This document shows, piece by piece, positions 1 to 10,700 of a DNA stretch of 64,000 nucleotides. Source of the stretch: Aspergillus flavus (Eukaryota; Ascomycota; Eurotiomycetes; Eurotiales; Aspergillaceae); assembly GCF_009017415.1 (NCBI RefSeq), contig NC_092410.1, positions 1,302,001 through 1,366,000 of the forward strand, read 5' to 3'. A model generated the notes under the pieces. That model saw nothing but the letters and a program-made list of their open reading frames with translations. It was not told the DNA's origin and did not search any database. The translations under genes and the position numbers were made by a program. Each line of letters starts with the position of its first letter. Position 1 is the stretch's first letter.

Positions 1-2152
1 GATTCCGGTGAGAGTCGGAGTCAATCTGTGGCACCTCAGGTATGTTTGGAGAGGGGCGTGAGTTCTGATGTTTTCATGCCTATTGCGGCGGATTCTCAAG
101 AGCATGGGGGTGGTGATGGCGTCGGGACGGAGTCTATGAAGATTGAGTCTCTTCAGTCGCCGCAGGAAATATTGGATAATCTCAGGGAGCAGTATCTGCA
201 AGCCCTCTATATTTCCAAGGTATGTGTTGGGCCTAGTTGTGTTTCTGTGCTAATTGTGAAAGACTTCCGTGGCATACTTTGCTAAAGGTCCGCTGGCACG
301 TTGTCGTACGGCTTTCCAATCGTCTGAGTCTGGGTCTGCTCAACCCTCGGAGCTCATTGAGTTTTATCGAGAGGCTGTTCTTACGGCTAAGAAGATGGAT
401 CTCAAATACCGGGAGACATTGCCTTCGACTCTGAAAGATGTTGTACTCACTATTTCGGACGATGAATCGACACTTAAAAGGAAGAGAAAAACTAAGAAGA
501 AGAAGCTCGGAAAGAATGGGCTTTACCCTACAGAGGAACAGTTTATTCGGACATGGTGGAAAGGTCGAGCGCTTGCAGATCAAGGTGTATCAACCGAGAC
601 GTCGCGCGACGCGGAACTCAAGAAGCACGTTGCTGATCTACGACTACGAGAGACACAGCTTCAGATCCTTCTCATTCTCGAAACGATGGCTCTAGAAGCC
701 GTCATGGCGGATGAAGCAAAGTCTACTGGTGACGGGTCCGACAAGACGGAAGTATCAAAGCCTAAGAAAATACAAGATTTGAAAGTTATGCTTGAACTGC
801 ACCTCGATCGGCTGTGCATTTGGCATGCCGTTAGCTTCGACGGTGTTGCCGTCTCTGATCAAAACAAAGGCTATGGCGATAATGAGTCGGGGGGCAAGAA
901 GGTTGAAAGTGATGCCGTTCGGGACTTTTGCACTGAGGTCATCATACCCTTTTATGCTTCCCGCCTACCGGATAAATGCAAATCGATCACCAAGAAACTC
1001 GGGGTCCCTAGCGTGCTATCGCCTTTCCCCAAGAAGGCCCAGCCGAAGAATATGCCCCGAGCAGAGCCTGGGGCAGCTGTAGAACGGCAACCATCGCAAA
1101 AGCATCCTCGTCGTACATTGCAACGCGTATTAACGGATGAACAGACAGCTTCTAAAGGACGTCGACAATCGCTGAGTCGCTTCAATACCATGCCATCACA
1201 GCCCGAGCGGGAATCGATGGAACCTTTGTTGCCTTCCTTGAGCGCTAATGTACGAGGTGGTATTCAGAAGGCCAAACGAGTAGACAATCGTGAAGTCGAC
1301 CTGAACGCTGTGGCCCGGCAACACGAGACCAAGCTGAGGAAGATGCAAATGCTCATGGATCAGAAGAAGGAGCTCGACGCCGCGATTAATGCCCTTCGAA
1401 AGCCGAACAGGGAGCTTGTCGCCAAGGACATTGCCGAAGATGCTGAGAAGAGACGCACAGGCAGTGCAAGGAAACCGAAAAATCCTGTCCGCAACCCGTT
1501 TGGAGAAGGAGTCCAGGTCGCGGCTACGCCAAAGGGCAGTCGAAAGAGGGACGTAATCGTTGGCATGCCCCCTCTTCCCCGAGGCATGTCGATGCATTCA
1601 TCTACCCAACCAAAGGCGTCCTCATTCTTTGGAGGCGACGGATCACCTGTGGTCCCCGCTTCTACCGCGCGACCCAAATCATTCTCTATCGCTTCCAGCT
1701 CCAGAGACACGAACGCGATCCAGGAAACACCAACGCGACGGCCAACTCAGCTGTTAGGGTCATTTGATGGACCAGCAACCAGCGTGGCTGATTCACCTCT
1801 TTCTTCCGGAAACCTCTTCCGCGTACCTCGGCGCCCGATACCCCGGTCGACCGATGTGGCACCGACAACGCCCGTCGCATCGCGGCGCACCAAGTCTCGT
1901 CCAGACATAGTCACGGAACCGACCAGTTCACTCGTGATGGAAACTCCACCGAGACAAAACCTCACAGTGCCACTTATCCAGGCCGACGGGCCAACAGAAG
2001 TGGCCGCAGATACGCCAGCGAAGGTGCTCGGAACACCAGTCAAGGGCTCTACCAGATTATCTGTCCCGACAAGCACCGCGGTGCCGGTGACACCCGAGAA
2101 ATCAATCTATGCGCACCTGGGATGGGACGACGATGACGATCTTGGTCTGTAA
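1..2152 (+). CDS. SLD3: DNA replication regulator Sld3, 3' part (5' end outside window)
   Basis: Sld3 is the CDK-regulated initiation factor that brings Cdc45 to the MCM helicase at origins. The window opens inside the coding sequence. Exon 1..219 and exon 263..2152 join in phase 0 across a 43-nt GT-AG intron (220-262) with a CTAAT branch site, giving 702 visible residues. The join restores a T-S-V-A-Y-F-A-K-G-P stretch followed by Lys-rich and YPTEEQFIRTWW-like blocks that I recognise from the fungal Sld3 domain. The first ~330 residues are the conserved domain. The rest is basic, Ser/Thr/Pro-rich and probably disordered, with five full CDK consensus sites (TPTR, TPPR, TPAK, TPVK, TPEK) near the C-terminus, and the protein ends in a short Asp-rich tail. 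The N-terminus and its start codon are not visible. The family call is confident from sequence pattern; it was not checked by database search. Confidence 0.88.
220..262 (+). other. SLD3: intron in SLD3
   Basis: This 43-nt intron starts GTATGT and ends AG, with a CTAAT branch motif about 10 nt before the acceptor. Removing it joins the upstream frame, which ends Y-I-S-K, to the downstream frame starting T-S-V-A-Y in phase 0. Without removal the upstream frame hits a stop. Confidence 0.85.
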
Positions 2153-3944
2153 ACAGGCAATCATGGCTGGACTTTGTGCTTAGCGGGCGTTTACGGTTGT
2201 TGGGATGGGATTGGGTATGACTGCAGTTCTTAGTTTCGATACATCATGAGCATAGACGACCGAACCTAACCATTTCAACATGAGACTTCTCAAGTTTTAA
2301 GAATAAGAATCTCTTCCTTTTGATTGAATACGGAGTTAGACTTCCGACAATAAGACAGGTCAACAGACCAGCGCTACGTGTCCTATCACGCATAGACCAA
2401 CATAACCCACAGACCATAACCTACAATCATGCAACCCAACACTCACCAATCCACCATCTCTCCAGGAAAACCAAACCCAAAACCAAAAACCATGGACAAT
2501 GACCAACCATCCATCATTCATATGATATGAGATGGGATGCTATAAACTCCCTACCCGAGATCGACAGCCCATAGTGTTCCTTCATACGTGTAAAACAGCA
2601 CTAAACGGGCACAGACGAGGTCATGCGACCACTCAATACGAAACTAATAGATTCCCACTATTGCAACTGAAGCTATTATCTTACCTAAGGCTGTGATAAT
2701 AGGTTGGATTATGGTTAGTTGGAGGACTAGTCGGCGCTTTTCATTGTTAGTTGTTTAATTAGATTGGGTCTGATGGAATTGGTGCATGGACTTGGTTTAC
2801 GTTATATACAGTACTAATAGGTAGTAGTTAGGGAGTAAGTAAAAAAGAAAGAAAGAAAGAAAGAAACCCACGTGGTCAATTAACACTTCAGTGCAGGTAT
2901 CAGATACTAGATAGTAGAAGTAAAAGGGTAGCGGTTAAAAGTACCCTGTACTCCAGACACAGGGCGCGTAAATTATCCCTTTTGAGTAGGCTACATTACC
3001 TAAGGAAAGCACAGTGACTACTAACGGATTTGTTCACCCTCACCGTGACTCAAGAACTACTCCGTAGTTTCGAGTTCTTAGGCCCCCCAGGCAAAATACC
3101 CATTAAATCCACTACCTAACCAAAAGTAACATCGACTCACCTACTCACACTTACACAGTACAGGACAATATCAATCCATCCCCACAGCCAAGAAAAAAAC
3201 CCACCAGCCATAACGAACAAAAGCAAAAACGGGAATTCCGAATCCGGCTAAATAGAACATGCAGCCAAGCAAGGAGGGAAACAATGAATTGAAATGCTAT
3301 TCCCCACATTTTTCATTGCTTACAACGGAATAGTATTCCTTAGACCGCAACGTGGGTGGGAGATTGTGGGGAGAGGCTCAGCATCGCCTATCAGGTTGCG
3401 AGGAGGTGCAGATCGATGTGGTTGGCGAGCTTCAGGTACGACGCGCGTGATTGTCTGGTTCTAATAGTATTTCTGGGTTGTGGGGGTGGGTTTTATGATT
3501 TTCTTTTTGTTTGTGTTTTGGTTTTTGGGTTTCGGGGTTGAGTCATTCCTGGGGATTACTAAGTTATGGATTCTACTAGTGGACTACTTGGGTGGGTGGG
3601 TTTGGATCATGACTGGTTTTTGTTGAATTGGTTTTGAATTTTTGGTTTGGTTATTGGTTATTGTTATTATAACTATTCAAACATGTGGTGACATGTTCAT
3701 CTGAGCAATTTTTTCTATTAGATACATGCTTGAGTGATAGTCGATGATGTGGTTCTTTGTGAACTCCCTGTAACTCCGATCCTGCTGCGCTAGCGCTTCC
3801 GGCCTGAAATATGTATATGGAAATGAAAATATGAGATTCGTTGCTTCGTGACTTCGTAAGTGGAGATTATGCGTATGATTTGCTGGGGGTAGGTGGTGTC
3901 CCCAGTACGCTTGGTAGTAGCGGATGGTTGTAGTGGCTTGCCAG
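2153..3944. other. convergent intergenic region, no gene seen
   Basis: The 3' ends of SLD3 (+) and the acidic-protein gene (-) face each other here. The reading frames are short and without domain-like composition. The only clear structure is a short GAAA microsatellite near 2845-2866. An A/C-rich stretch at 2400-2520 and a G/T-rich stretch at 3480-3670 are simple-composition DNA. Confidence 0.6.
2840..2867 (+). repeat. (GAAA)n microsatellite
   Basis: Five consecutive GAAA units follow an A-run, between SLD3 and the next gene. Confidence 0.8.
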
Positions 3945-4544
3945 TTACCCGGCAATGCGAACAGGTATACACTGCGCGGGTGATTGCCACAGGTGCTTTG
4001 TCTTCTCTAGACAGTTGCGGCCTTTCTCCAAGAGGCCTTGTTCTTTCTCGTCGGATGGAGATGGAGGAGTAGGAGCAGATTGGTCGAAGGAGACGGTGAA
4101 GGTCACCTGAACGGGTTCCTTGTCTGAAGGGGCGTCGGTGGCGGTACCATCCTTGGCCTTGGTCTCGGAGTCTTCCTTCTCCTCTTCGGTGGAGTCACTC
4201 TCGTCGGAGTCCTTCTCCTGACCGTCGTCGCGCTTGCTGTCTTCCTCCTCCTCTTCGGACTCGTCATCCTCCAGTTCGAACGAGTTGATCCGAGTAGTCA
4301 TGTCCTTCTGTGCCCACTCCATAGAGATAACATGCAGACGGAAGTGGCCAAGGCACCGTCTGATATCTGGGTCGGGGGCAGTGGCCTCCCGGGCGAGCTT
4401 CTGGCGCGACAGGGTGGTGAGCTTGTAAGGCAGGGAGGTCTTGTCGGCAAGAGGGGGCCAGCGCTTGTTCATGGAGGGGTTGTTGGAGGAGAGAGGGGAG
4501 GAGGATGCCTGTTTCGGCATGATGTCGATGGTTGCTACAGCCAT
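3945..4544 (-). CDS. small acidic hypothetical protein
   Basis: This 199-codon frame starts at the ATG at 4544-4542. I do not recognise a named family. Residues ~25-85 look structured (R-W-P-P-L, then a D-I-R-R-C-L-G-H-F-R-L-H-V block followed by W-A-Q-K-D-M). Residues ~88-140 are a run of Glu/Asp/Ser/Lys typical of a disordered acidic linker. A V-T-F-T-V-S-F segment follows, then a Pro/Ser stretch. The composition (long acidic region, no stop, ordinary codon use) supports a real gene rather than a shadow frame. The extreme C-terminus is uncertain, because a further 3' intron with a GTAACT donor near 3953 is possible. A role in the nucleus would be a guess. Confidence 0.62.
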   Translation of the reverse strand: MAVATIDIMPKQASSSPLSSNNPSMNKRWPPLADKTSLPYKLTTLSRQKLAREATAPDPDIRRCLGHFRLHVISMEWAQKDMTTRINSFELEDDESEEEEEDSKRDDGQEKDSDESDSTEEEKEDSETKAKDGTATDAPSDKEPVQVTFTVSFDQSAPTPPSPSDEKEQGLLEKGRNCLEKTKHLWQSPAQCIPVRIAG

Positions 4545-6812
4545 GATTGGCGGTTGCTGTGATGTTGTATTTTTCTTCTCTTCTTGTGTTTACTCGCCGT
4601 GTTGATTAAGCGATTAGGTAGTTGGACGGATTGAAATTGTTTGCGCGATAGTCAATGAGACAGAGGTAGCATGTACGAGCGAGATGCGATAGATTGCGAG
4701 GAATATTAAGCACGCTGAATTGGAGCACAGTGGGTGTGAAAATCTGGGGAGAGGGTAAAAAAGAAGGAAGAAAATGGAATGGGGGAGGAAACTCTTAAGA
4801 GAAGCGAAAGGGTGGTCCGAGGGAATCACCAGAGAGGAGAAAGTCCAGGCATTCCAGACCAAAGAAACTAGGGTTGCGTAGTACGGGAGACCCCAAAACA
4901 GAAACCCGACCTGATGACCATCTGATCTGGCAGATTCTGCAAGCGGACGATCCAGCGAGGCCTAGACTCATACTCCCAACTTGTCCACCGGAGACCTGCT
5001 TCGGTGCTCTTCCACTCACCAATCCCCTGGCCTTCGACCACAACCAAACCTAGTTCATAATTGATTGAAGTGTCCGATGGATTGGTCCCTTTTTGCCAGG
5101 GGTCTTTTTCGTCCATCGTAGCCCACCCCATCGTGGTTTCGGTGATGAGGCGAATTGCTGACCGAGACCAGCACCAACTCTGCCAGGAGAAAAAGGGTTG
5201 CGTACCACTGGGCGACTCCACTACAAAAACCAAGTGAACCAGCTGACCATGCAGTGGGTCCGGCTTTGTCGGCACCATGGAATCTTCCACGCCGGGGAGC
5301 ATGTTAGTCTCCTCGTCAATGATTATGAATAATTATTTGGTACTTTTTTTTCCCTTTTTTCTGATCATCATTACTGTGCGTTTTCAGTCTCGGTCTTGAC
5401 CTTCTCGCCCGAGTCATGCAAATTTTATTTCCAGTTTTACTAAACCACCTCACCAGTTTAATCCGTACACTTTCTGTTTTCAGTAAAAATGAAGGAGAAC
5501 AATCGGAAGATCCCTCAATGCAGGTGGAATGATACTACACCCAGAATCAGCAGGGACTCAATTGTGGAAGAACAATCGAACGATTGACTCAGGGATGCTC
5601 ACGTGTCCCCATTGGCCGCTTTTTGCGGGGTCAAACTCTCTAGGTTAGACTCGTTACTATACAGAGCAACGCTAGGCGGAAATGGCAATAGTCTAACCCT
5701 GACAAGGGTTGCGCTAGCAAACCTTACTAAGACTCTTATTCTCTGACTAAGGCCGAGACTCGAGTGGAGTTGCCCTTCGGTGAGGATCCATTGGAGGAAA
5801 ATTATCTGCGTATGGATGCGGTGCGACCTAAGGCATCTATCTAATTTGACTACTTTTTTATCATATAACATATCTAGATACAGTTATCTTAACTCGAAGA
5901 TGGTGTATACTACTCCGTGGGGTACGTTATCAAACATACAGTAGCCAGTCCACTTTTTTTTGCTTGATGGGGATCTGCCTTGGAATAACCTGGGATGATG
6001 TAATATTCGCCCCATCAGACAATTGACTCTGACAATGCCACTGTGTATGACTTCATGACCCGTCATGGAACCGTTTATAAGGTTTTATATGACAGCTCCA
6101 TTGCCACAAAGCGTCACTGCTCCCTCAATTGAAGTCATAATCTAACATTTTGAATTGCGAAAAGCGCTAGTTTCGAAAAAGGTAACTCCGCCTCAGCGTA
6201 GACAAAGGAACTGGGATGTCCGGGGAAACGGGTTGGACGAAGGAAGGGACCCGCTATACGGTGATCTTGATCTCATACGAGAGAGCAGGCGACGCGATAC
6301 CGTAACTGGAAGCAGCATCGCGAAGGATAAAGAGCGAATGGTTGCTCTACCGAGGGTTATTGCGGGCAAACCCGGTTTCTTTTCGGTTGAACCGAAGATA
6401 AGCATCTTCAGCAGCAGCAGAAAAAGAACATCGTCTCCGGCATAACTAATCACAATCGACATGTAGAAAGAGGACACAATGTAGCCTCGGCATCAATACC
6501 TCACCACGGTCAATATTCACGTCCGTTGTCAGCTTTCGATGCACTTCAATGCTATTCGACGAACAGAGTTCAGGCCGAAGTCTAGATTTGGAGTGGGACT
6601 GGTTGTAGTTGAAATGAACGCAACACTAACATTGGTCGGGTCAGTCTGAGATCATCCAATCCCGATAAAGTTTTCCTGTATCATCAGATTAGGTGTGCAG
6701 TTACTAAGTCGAGATGTACGTGCAGCAGTCAAAGCCACCCAGTAACTCACTGTTATACATAACTCACTGTTTTACAAACAGTGAGGACTTTCATGTCAAT
6801 TCATTCGGAGCC
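4545..6812. other. gene-poor region with weak direct repeat
   Basis: No reading frame here has convincing domain content. A 10-mer GGGTTGCGTA occurs at 4871-4880 and 5195-5204 with loosely similar flanks, on the same strand as a 144-codon minus frame (4868-5302). That frame may be a degraded or very young gene, but it matches no family I know. The remainder is mixed-composition DNA. Confidence 0.45.
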
Positions 6813-7754
6813 ATGGATCTTCGTACATCCTCCCACATACCGTCAGATGCTCTCGTACAGTTTTATACAGCTGTGCGGATCACGGTCGCAGTGGTATTCT
6901 TCACCATCGCAAGAGAACCTCCTGCGTTTCTGACCCAAGTTGGGCCACCTTTGTCTGCCGTGACCACAACTCTTTCTCCGTGCTTCATCATTTTTCTCGT
7001 TCCATATTATCTTCGCCTCGCAACGCGACGAATACCACGTGATGCGCCCACATATGTCGATGAGAGCGTCTGTACAGACGTGGAGGAAGATGAACGAACA
7101 GAAGTCGATATGAGCGAAATCGACATCAGTAGCGATGAAACCGTCATTCACGATCCCAATTGGGAAGAAGAAGAAGACGGCAGCAAAGTCGAAAAATATG
7201 AGAACAGTGGCATACTATTCCAGGAACTAGCTGGCGAAGCCGCTCGGGATGAAGGAGATACTACTGAAGAAGGTCCGTCTCAGGAAACTGAGGGGGAACT
7301 ACTGGGGAGGAGTGATATTTTATCGGGTGATGAGACTATTCATGAAGTTTCCACAAAAGAAGGAAACGTCGGGGGCAACGAAAGGCTCGAGGACGCCGAA
7401 GTAGAGTTTAGTGATGAAATAACTGGCGCTGTCGATCTGGATGAGATGGTTGTCGGGGTAAGCGCAAAACTTGAGGAGAACGACAGGGTACCCTGTGGCG
7501 AAATGCCAGACGTTACTGACCAAAGCACTGAGGGAGACAACCTACGTGAATCACCGCCTCCAAAAGTCAATACCCACAAGCCATCTCCCACTCCAGACTT
7601 CCCTCCATCGAGCACATTGTCAGGGAAAAGACTTCGCACATACTGGGACCCTGCACCTGGAAATGAATTGTACATCTCGAGACAAACAAGAACGTTCGAG
7701 TCGTTCCACGTTGCGCTCGAATCAAGGACGCGGCCTCCATGGGCATTCGGATGA
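6813..7754 (+). CDS. tentative acidic hypothetical protein with one hydrophobic segment
   Basis: An open frame continues upstream to 6714, but the ATG at 6813 has a much better start context (GCCATGG) and gives 313 residues. Residues ~14-70 carry hydrophobic stretches (VRITVAVVFFTIA and CFIIFLVPYYL) that could be one or two membrane segments. The rest is strongly acidic and low in complexity (repeated Glu/Asp/Ser/Thr), ending in a short basic/aromatic tail. I recognise no family. The frame has no neighbour that suggests a role and lies in a gene-poor block, so it could be a lineage-specific orphan or a chance long frame. The sustained acidic composition makes chance less likely. Confidence 0.45.
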   Translation: MDLRTSSHIPSDALVQFYTAVRITVAVVFFTIAREPPAFLTQVGPPLSAVTTTLSPCFIIFLVPYYLRLATRRIPRDAPTYVDESVCTDVEEDERTEVDMSEIDISSDETVIHDPNWEEEEDGSKVEKYENSGILFQELAGEAARDEGDTTEEGPSQETEGELLGRSDILSGDETIHEVSTKEGNVGGNERLEDAEVEFSDEITGAVDLDEMVVGVSAKLEENDRVPCGEMPDVTDQSTEGDNLRESPPPKVNTHKPSPTPDFPPSSTLSGKRLRTYWDPAPGNELYISRQTRTFESFHVALESRTRPPWAFG

Positions 7755-10700
7755 CAGAGGAGCAAAGGGGCTCAGAGTGATAGCTTGTACTGCGTCTTGA
7801 TCCCAGTAAATTTCGAGAACGTAACGTACCTTCCACTAGTCTCGAAAATGCTGCAGTCGCCCTCATATGGTTGCACATGCGTCAAATACAAGATTCAGGG
7901 CTGCGTTGTCTCGGGTAATTGCATGGGACGGGAGAGAGATGTTCGAGTTCTGAAACTCTGCACCACTATTACCCAACCCGGATTGATCATAATGGGGATA
8001 CATAGCGGGCGGGTCACCCGATGCGCACGTTTAGCTGGTCTGTGGGTATACATTCGCAGGATCATTTGCCGCGTGCAGGGCCGTGCATAAAGCTGCACTG
8101 GTCCTAGAGCCACGATATCTGCAAAGAGGACCGGTGGGTATAACATCCCGGCAGTGTATAGATGCAGATTCTTCAAAGACATAATTTCATCAGCATCGAA
8201 GTATATATTACAACGCTTAACGGTTAACGCCAATACCACCACCTGTTCACTAACTCGTCGGACAGACGATGCAGTCCAGTCTGGATGGCTATGAGCTCTC
8301 ACGGTACAACCCCTGCAAGATACAGACCAACGGCTGGACTTGACCTAGTGTTTCTCCGAGTCCGTGGTCTAGCCTAGTCTGCAGCTGATGTGGAACTGCT
8401 CCGGTGATGACTTGCATACCATTTCCCTGTCCGTGACTGGTTAGTTGCTTGGCGCCATAAATCACCTCCAATGATTCCACGTTCTTCTCGGACCTCCCCG
8501 GCTATCGTCCGTTCGTTATCTCTCCAAAGGACATGGATAGGTTACGCTGCACCTGGTTGGGAAGCTTGAATCGTGCCATGTCGATTGGATGAAAAGAGAG
8601 AAAAGGCGGCACTGGGAAAGAAAAGGAGAGAAAGAAGAAGCGCCCAACATAGCCCCGATAGTCAAAGGGCATCTGGGCGACTGTGTAACCACACAATATG
8701 CGACGTATAGAAGTGGCCACAATCCAAACCGTTAATGTGCAGGCGCGATTTAAGATCTACTGGTAAGTAGGACTAAACAGTGGAGAGGGGACGCTGTGCA
8801 TAGTTGCTACTAGTAATGTGTTACCGTTGATCTTGGGGTTGAGGTTGGGGGGGTGGGGGCGGAGTAGAATCAATGATTTTTGCGATGGCGCCATGTCTTC
8901 TCAATACATTCATCGTCCGAGAGAGCATCCTTCTTACCAGCGATGTACTGTCAGTTACTGTGAATATCAAACGCACGGTCCCAAAGTGATCAGCCCCTAC
9001 TGTAGTTCCCGCTCAAGTGACCTTCCGGTGCAAAGTCAATCCGTCGTCGGCGCTGGTCATCTGCCTGTTGGAATGCCTGGACTATGTGGGTTTGGTACTC
9101 TGAGTAGCCTATAGGGTTCGAGGATGTCCCTAGCACCGTGAGTATCTGGTCGGCCGGGACAGATTCCTCTGGTCGATCCAAGTATTTCACGTTGGAGTGT
9201 ATCTGGTTAGGCAGATGTAACCGTTGTGATGGCGGATAGTTGACCACTTCGGGATTGTTTCCGATTGTCTCTGATCTTGTCTCACTCTCCGTCGAGCTGT
9301 CTTGCATATCGATACTCGTTAACTCTATCCTACTTTCTCTTGCTTGAAGGTGGCATACTTTTGTCGAGTTTAATATTACGGAGAATTGTCCATGTCAGAT
9401 CCCGTCGATCGCGGGCTTTATGGGGCTTCTTCGGGGTCAACCCTAATTAGGAAGTTACTTAAGAATTCCGTTGAAGAGCATGTCCACCTCTCGTTCATTT
9501 AGTTTATATAATGACATCGATATCAATAGATGAAACTTTGTCTGGTTGCACAAGTCTAATTCTAAATAAATAAACTTATCACACACCGATGACCCTTTGA
9601 TAGTGTCGTGCTTTTCTCTTCCATCTGTCTCTCTTCGCCGGGAACTAAGGACGGGATCGACATGGTAGCAGAACGGGACTCTTCCACGTCTTCGTAGATC
9701 AACCATTTCTTACCAGCAGAAATAAAGGCTAACGGTCTTTCCACTACTGCTAGGGCCACGTAGGCTTGGTATTATTATATTTGTTTTGCTATTGTTCGTA
9801 TTATAGTTCGTCTTATTATTCTTTTTTCTTTTTATCTGTGTTAATATGACGATTAGTCCCAAAAAGACTCAGAAACGAAGTGATCCAGAATGAATTACTA
9901 TGACAATACCGTACGAGATGGTCGATCATCAATCAAAAGCGAGGAGAAGCGCGTGTCTTGTGATTGGTCCTGAAGTGGAAAGGCGCGAGATTCCATTGAA
10001 AATCAGGAAAAAGCAGATCGGTCACGGATCCTCCATTCCAAGAGCATATTCGGTAGAACCGATGATCTCTTCATCTCAATTATGATTTTTGCTCCAGAAA
10101 TAGGGAGTCACTAATTGCAAGACGAAAGAAACCTGAAAAGCCAAAATAGAGACGGAAGTAGATGGTGACTTCTGGACCGAGACTCTCCATCCTTTTATCA
10201 TCATATCATATTATATCGTCCAGCCTTTCCATTGGTATCTTTACACTTTCGCCGTCTCGGTATTACTTAACGCTTAGTGCTCTCAGCCTTGCCTGGTTTA
10301 GATTTCTTCCTAGTGGTCAGGCGAGATTCGTTCAAACTACTAAACGTCGGACTCCACGTAGGGTCTTGACAGGATACTGAGGATCTCCCGGTCACCTATC
10401 GCTCCTACTACTAGTACCAGTGAGTCTAAAGTAAATACACTAAAAGAGAAAATTTCTTTGACCAATGACTAGATTTGGCGAATGGGCTGGCCTCGTCCTA
10501 CCTCGGGAGGCATCCACTAAGCAAGCCATTCATTCCAGGGCCTAGTCTACAACTAATCAAGCCTATGGTTCAATCGCTATCATTGTCAGCAGCTCTTATT
10601 AGCAAGGACTAAGTCCAGTTTCATTGGCTTCTGCAGTTCTCCTCCACGCTATCTGCCTTGTTTGACTGCGACACGATTCTTGTACTATCATTCCATACAG

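Noticed and set aside
8289..9307. Minus frames sharing an L-P-N-Q motif (8289-8480, 8502-8720, 8990-9307)
   Set aside because: The shared motif is only four to six residues and I could not join the frames with credible splice sites. A small decayed gene family is possible but unsupported.
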